DNA from: an uncultured Beijerinckiaceae bacterium
GTDB lineage: Bacteria; Pseudomonadota; Alphaproteobacteria; Rhizobiales; Beijerinckiaceae
Assembly: GCA_937863205.1 (NCBI GenBank)
Contig: CALMGA010000505.1
Location: 1-22,140, forward strand
Reading direction: 5' to 3'
DNA length: 22,140 nucleotides
Positions within the stretch are counted from its first letter, which is position 1, and each line of letters opens with the position of its first letter. Position numbers and translations under genes: made by a program. Positions 19,072 through 22,140 of this stretch are shown piece after piece. The notes beneath the pieces are model-generated. The model ran no database searches and was not told the origin of the DNA. It saw nothing but the letters and a program-made list of their open reading frames with translations.

Positions 19072-19578
19072 TCAGGGCAGGGAGCGGCGCACCATGCCGC
19101 CGCCGACGGCAGCGAGCGCGCCCTCGACGAGATCGCAGAACAGCAGCCGCTCGGGGTCGACCGGGCCGCAGAAGACGATCTGCCCGTCGGGCACCCGCGC
19201 GAAGCCGCAGCGGACGTAGTAGGAATGATCGCCCACGAGCAGTACGAGAGCGTGGCCGGCTCGGCGCGCCGTGTCGAGCGTGCGCTGGATCAGCGCCTCG
19301 CCGATGCCGGCCTTCTGGAACACGGGATCCACCGTCAGCGGCCCGAGCAGCAGCGCCGGGGCATCGCCGCAGCGGATCCTCGTCATGATGATGGAGCCGA
19401 CCAGCAGGGTGCCGACGCAGGCGACGAAGCACAGGTCGGCTTCCGGCGGCACGCCCTCGCGCAGCCTGTAGGCCGAGCGGGCATAGCGCCCGGGACCGAA
19501 GGCGCGGGTCGTCAGGCGATCGACCACCGGCTGGTCGTCAGGCGTCTGCAGGCGGAGGACGTAGCTGGGCGGCGGCAT
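19072..19578 (-). CDS. GNAT-family N-acetyltransferase (YhbS-like)
   Basis: This 168-residue protein has the GNAT fold that transfers an acetyl group from acetyl-CoA to an amine. Visible features are the strand-4 and pyrophosphate-loop region LGPLTVDPVFQKAGIGEALI, with QKAGIG as the Q/RxxGxG/A motif, and VLLVGDHSYYVRCGFARVP, typical of the YhbS-like branch. The substrate is unknown. The ATG at 19578 fits the family N-terminus (YVLRLQTPDDQPVVDRL), though no clear ribosome binding site precedes it. The frame is open well upstream over the NUDIX gene in a different register, which I regard as spurious. It lies 70 bases downstream of the NUDIX gene on the same strand. Confidence 0.91.
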   Translation of the reverse strand: MPPPSYVLRLQTPDDQPVVDRLTTRAFGPGRYARSAYRLREGVPPEADLCFVACVGTLLVGSIIMTRIRCGDAPALLLGPLTVDPVFQKAGIGEALIQRTLDTARRAGHALVLLVGDHSYYVRCGFARVPDGQIVFCGPVDPERLLFCDLVEGALAAVGGGMVRRSLP

Positions 19579-19622
19579 GCGCGGGGCGGGGTAGCATCGC
19601 GTTCGGCCCGCGACAACCGAGC

Positions 19623-19648
19623 CGCCGATCCGGACGGAAAGATCGGCG
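19623..19648 (-). terminator. Hairpin directly after the NUDIX stop codon
   Basis: CGCCGATC (19623-19630) and GATCGGCG (19641-19648) form a perfect 8-bp stem with a 10-base loop. The hairpin abuts the stop codon of the minus-strand NUDIX gene. No T-run follows in the direction of transcription, so it is at best a partial or Rho-assisted terminator, or an mRNA-stabilising end before the GNAT gene. Confidence 0.4.
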
Positions 19649-20146
19649 CTACCACGTCTCGGCGACGGCAGCGCCCTCCAGCACCTCCCGCAGGCGCGCC
19701 CGCGTCGCCGGCGTGGCATCGGCGGGCAGGGCGTCGGGCGCGAAGAAGCCGGTTTCCGCGATCTCCCACTGCGCGTCGGGACCCTCCTGCACCACGTCGA
19801 ACTGGCGGACGACGTAGCAGGCGACGTGGTCGCGGCGGCCGTTGCGGTAGAATCCGTGCAGCACCGGTCGCCCACGGCAGAGCAGGCCGCCTTCTTCGCG
19901 CAGTTCGCGCACGGCGGCGGCTTCGGCGCTCTCGCCGGGATCGACGCCGCCGCCGGGCAGATACCAGCCGGACAGGTAGGTGTGGCGCACCAGGAAGACG
20001 CCGCGCGCATCGAGCACGACCGCGCGCACGCCCAGCGTCATCGCCCGCCCGATCCAAAGGGCATGGTTGAGCCGCGAGCCCTGCCGGACCAGCCAGTCCC
20101 TGGCGGGCCTCGCAGTTCGGGATGCCTGCGGCGATGGCTTTGTCAT
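19649..20146 (-). CDS. NUDIX hydrolase
   Basis: The 165-residue protein contains one NUDIX domain, a fold that hydrolyses nucleoside diphosphates linked to another group. The leading strand [15 protein letters not shown] runs into the box at residues 66-88, with E72, R80, E81, E84 and E85 in the required positions. The N-terminal stretch [26 protein letters not shown] is characteristic of a group of alphaproteobacterial NUDIX proteins, whose substrate I do not know. The ATG at 20146 has GGAG ten bases upstream; an in-frame start at 20224 would add 26 atypical residues. The gene is divergent from the helical-repeat gene and probably co-transcribed with the GNAT gene unless the hairpin between them stops transcription. 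Confidence 0.92.
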   Translation of the reverse strand: MTKPSPQASRTARPARDWLVRQGSRLNHALWIGRAMTLGVRAVVLDARGVFLVRHTYLSGWYLPGGGVDPGESAEAAAVRELREEGGLLCRGRPVLHGFYRNGRRDHVACYVVRQFDVVQEGPDAQWEIAETGFFAPDALPADATPATRARLREVLEGAAVAETW

Positions 20147-20265
20147 CGAGCCTGAACTCCGAATAGCGCGGGGTTTGACACGATATCCTTGCTGAAGCGT
20201 CGACGCTCCACCCATTGGGCGCAAGTCGCATTCTCACCCGACGCCGGATCTGCGCATAAGGCGCG

Positions 20266-21252
20266 ATGCTGTCCGATGCGCTGGATGCTGCGCTCGCCGC
20301 CATCGCTCCGATGAGCCTTCCGGCGATGATCGCGACGGACCCCGAGCCTTTGTTCGCAGCGCTCGACGCGCTGCCGGCCTCGGCGATCGCCTGGGCCGAG
20401 CGGACCATCGCCGAGCGGGCGGGGCTATACGCCAAGCTCGGCCCGGTTCATCGCGGCGTGCTGGAAGAGGCCCCGTGGTGGGCGTTTCTGCTCATCTTCC
20501 ATCGCAACGGCTACCTCCGCGAAGCGGCGCTCCGCCGGCTCGGTGGGCCGGCGCGCAGCGCCTTCGCCGTGGCGGCCATCGCCGCACGCCTCAACGACTG
20601 GGCACGCCCCGTGCGCTTCGCCGCTTTTGCCTGCGCCGCGCGGGTCTTTCCTGTCACCCCGGCGGAGACGATCGCGGCGGCGGCCCTCGATCTCGCCCCG
20701 CGCCTCGTCCACTGGGGTGCGCGCGATCCGCTGATCGAGGTGCTCATCGAGGCCTTCACCCGTCCGGACGTGGTCGCGCACTTGGCTGCCTTGCTGGCTC
20801 GGCAGCGACAAGGACCGAGCCAGCTTGTCGCGCATCTGCGCACGCCTCGGCTCGACGCCCATCTTCTTCACCTCGCCCGCTCGGCGATCCTGCCGGGCAT
20901 GCGTCGCGAGGCGCTGTACATCCTGATTGAGGGTCGGGTCCGATGGCGCACCGGTCGCGAGAAGCGCTGGATCGACAAGTCGGCAGGCGTGTTCCGGAGC
21001 GTTCCCGCCTTCACCATGCGGCCGGTCGAGCGGCCGGACACCGTCGCTGATCTGCTCGCGCTCGGAATCGCCGACAGATCCGCGGAGGTTCGCCGGGCGA
21101 CCCTGGATGCCGTGATGCTGCACCACCCCGGTGTCGTGCCCGACGAGGTCGCGCTGGTTCGCCTTGCCGCCGACCGCCATCGCTCGATCCGCGAGCGGAT
21201 CGACTACCTCCGCCGTCACGGTCGCGTCGGCGAAGGATCGAAAATGCACTGA
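20266..21252 (+). CDS. Helical-repeat (HEAT-like) protein of unknown function
   Basis: I do not recognise this 328-residue protein as a named family. It is rich in Ala, Arg and Leu and predicted to be almost entirely helical. Segments such as NDWARPVRFAAFACAARV and DRSAEVRRATLDAVM look like HEAT-type helix pairs (a D/N, then VR, then an Ala/Leu helix), separated by about 30-40 residues. There is no signal peptide, membrane segment or catalytic motif. Such proteins usually act as binding scaffolds, but the partner cannot be guessed. The ATG at 20266 has AAGG (20258-20261) four bases upstream. The 119-base region shared with the NUDIX gene contains a TTGACA (20175-20180) without a matching -10. 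The gene ends 42 bases before the iron box of the mbfA remnant. Confidence 0.82.
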   Translation: MLSDALDAALAAIAPMSLPAMIATDPEPLFAALDALPASAIAWAERTIAERAGLYAKLGPVHRGVLEEAPWWAFLLIFHRNGYLREAALRRLGGPARSAFAVAAIAARLNDWARPVRFAAFACAARVFPVTPAETIAAAALDLAPRLVHWGARDPLIEVLIEAFTRPDVVAHLAALLARQRQGPSQLVAHLRTPRLDAHLLHLARSAILPGMRREALYILIEGRVRWRTGREKRWIDKSAGVFRSVPAFTMRPVERPDTVADLLALGIADRSAEVRRATLDAVMLHHPGVVPDEVALVRLAADRHRSIRERIDYLRRHGRVGEGSKMH

Positions 21253-21294
21253 CCGGGTCCGTCGAGTGTACCTTTCCGAGGCGATGTCCAATTA

Positions 21295-21311
21295 TTTAGA
21301 GCTGTTCTAAA
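21295..21311. promoter_or_regulatory. Irr-type iron control element (ICE box)
   Basis: The 17 bases TTTAGAGCTGTTCTAAA match the ICE consensus TTTAGAA-N3-TTCTAAA with one mismatch. That is the operator bound by the iron-response regulator Irr in Bradyrhizobium and Agrobacterium. It lies 12 bases before the ATG of the mbfA remnant. In those bacteria Irr represses mbfA when iron is scarce. It sits in an AT-rich patch unusual for this window, which supports a regulatory role. No clear -10/-35 could be placed around it. Confidence 0.8.
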
Positions 21312-21323
21312 CAGCCGGATGCC

Positions 21324-21995
21324 ATGAAGCGGTTCATCGACCTCGATGAGCGCGAAATCCCGGCCGTGGCGATCCGCGCGGAAGAGGAGGCCTGCGTCTC
21401 TCAAGCCGTCGCCGAGGACCTGCACGGGCGCCGCCCCGGCACGGACACGAGGTGGCGGCGCGAGAGGCGGCCTCGGCCGATTCCACCGATGCCCGCGACG
21501 GCGAAGCGGCGAGCGAGCGCCGGCCGTTCATCCTGCACTACGTGCCACCCGGCCTCACCGGATTGATGGACGGCTCGGTGTCGATGCTGGCGCCGCTGTT
21601 TGCCGCCGGCTTCGCCACTCACAACGACTGGCCGACCTTCGCGGTCGGACTTGCCGCCTCGCTCGGCGCCGGCATCTCGATGGGCTTCGCCGAAGCCTCG
21701 TCGGACGACGGACTGATGTCGGGGCGCGGCTCGCCGCTGGCGCGCGGGGCGATCTGCGGCACCGACGGCGGTCGGCGGCCTCGGGCATCCCTGCCCGACC
21801 TTGTGGCGAGGCAACTGGTCGCCCCCTTTCTGGCCGGCGCCGGCGCCGGCCGGCGTGGTTGTCTTCTGCGAACTCCGGCGGATCGCCCGGGTGCGCGCCC
21901 GCTGCATGGACATGCCGATGCCGAAGGCTATATTCCAGATCGTGCTGGGCGGCGCGGTCGTGCGCGCCACCGGCATCCTCATCGGCGCCTCCTAG
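21324..21995 (+). pseudogene. mbfA: Broken mbfA (ferritin-like / VIT-family iron exporter)
   Basis: Intact MbfA has an N-terminal ferritin-like domain and a VIT1-like membrane domain, about 320 residues in all, and exports iron under iron-rich or peroxide stress. Here the first 37 or so codons are recognisable ([22 protein letters not shown] then VAEDLHG). The rest of the ferritin domain, roughly 100-120 codons, is missing, and the frame changes near 21440. The second frame encodes the linker and first VIT helices ([40 protein letters not shown]). Near 21760-21800 the similarity jumps between frames (TAVGGLGH in one, LPDLVA in another). The C-terminus [24 protein letters not shown] is back in the first frame and ends with TAG at 21993-21995. 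An internal stop falls at 21564-21566. Several separate lesions make sequencing error an unlikely sole cause. Confidence 0.87.
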
Positions 21996-22022
21996 CGCGG
22001 GCGCCCTTCGATCGGGTCGCGA

Positions 22023-22140
22023 TTGGCGTTTCTGCTGGCTCACCTGTCGGACGCCCACATCGGACCGCTCCCCCACGCGCGCCGCCGCGACCTCATCGGC
22101 AAGCGCATCACCGGCTACATCAACTGGCACCGCGGCCGCT
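22023..22140 (+). CDS. Metallophosphoesterase, N-terminal 39 residues (cut by right window edge)
   Basis: The visible start encodes [17 protein letters not shown] followed by [20 protein letters not shown]. This matches the N-terminus of the calcineurin-like metallophosphoesterases common in alphaproteobacteria. D10 and H12 of the DxH motif would be the first metal ligands of the binuclear centre. The rest lies outside the window, so the substrate (cyclic nucleotide, phosphoester or other) is unknown. No in-frame ATG or GTG follows the upstream stop at 21993-21995, so TTG at 22023 is the likely initiator. The ribosome binding site is weak. The gene begins 27 bases after the mbfA remnant. Confidence 0.82.
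   Translation, partial: MAFLLAHLSDAHIGPLPHARRRDLIGKRITGYINWHRGR

Noticed and set aside
20175..20203. TTGACA with possible promoter before the helical-repeat gene
   Set aside because: No -10-like hexamer occurs at 16-18 bases downstream.
21401..21982. Minus-strand open frame across the mbfA remnant (193 codons)
   Set aside because: It is antisense to recognisable MbfA segments, and its product is Arg/Ala/Pro-rich without family features.

Overview
The window is GC-rich chromosomal DNA from an alphaproteobacterium, most likely a member of the Hyphomicrobiales (Rhizobiales). Three things support this: the mnmE / mnmG-rsmG-parA-parB block with a parS site inside it, an HWE-family histidine kinase, and a decayed mbfA (ferritin-VIT iron exporter) that still carries an Irr-type iron control element. 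I cannot name a genus. I see no tRNA, rRNA, CRISPR array, insertion sequence or prophage.

Layout, left to right. Positions 1-3114 (minus strand) hold nudC, queC and glcB. nudC and queC overlap by 4 bases, queC is followed 45 bases later by glcB, and glcB runs off the left edge. Positions 3395-6405 (plus) hold a large MscS-type channel with its stop codon overlapping the start of a CAP/SCP lipoprotein gene. Positions 6565-9241 (plus) hold an HWE sensor kinase with a degenerate receiver domain, then a transglutaminase-like protein. A 45-base imperfect palindrome (9242-9286) lies between that gene and a convergent MFS transporter gene (9355-10617, minus).

Positions 10752-16963 are the chromosome segregation and tRNA modification block. 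On the minus strand, in transcription order, it reads mnmE, mnmG, rsmG, parA, parB. A small plus-strand membrane-protein gene (15264-15587) sits between mnmE and mnmG, and a perfect 16-bp parS (15165-15180) lies just upstream of mnmG. MnmE and MnmG together modify the tRNA wobble uridine, and RsmG methylates 16S rRNA. ParA, ParB and parS form the origin-segregation system, so this region is probably near the chromosome origin.

Positions 17011-19068 (plus) hold a DUF255/thioredoxin-fold protein, divergent from mnmE. A GNAT acetyltransferase and a NUDIX hydrolase follow on the minus strand. A helical-repeat protein of unknown function (20266-21252, plus) comes next. After it is an Irr-box-like operator at 21295-21311 in front of a broken mbfA (21324-21995), which has lost most of its ferritin domain and has several frameshifts. 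The window ends with the first 39 codons of a metallophosphoesterase gene.

Most of the content is ordinary housekeeping. The items most worth a second look are the mbfA pseudogene behind an apparently intact iron operator, the parS inside the split mnmE/mnmG cluster, the 45-base palindrome, and the HWE kinase with a receiver that has lost its acidic pocket and lysine. I did not find convincing evidence of an undescribed multi-gene system.
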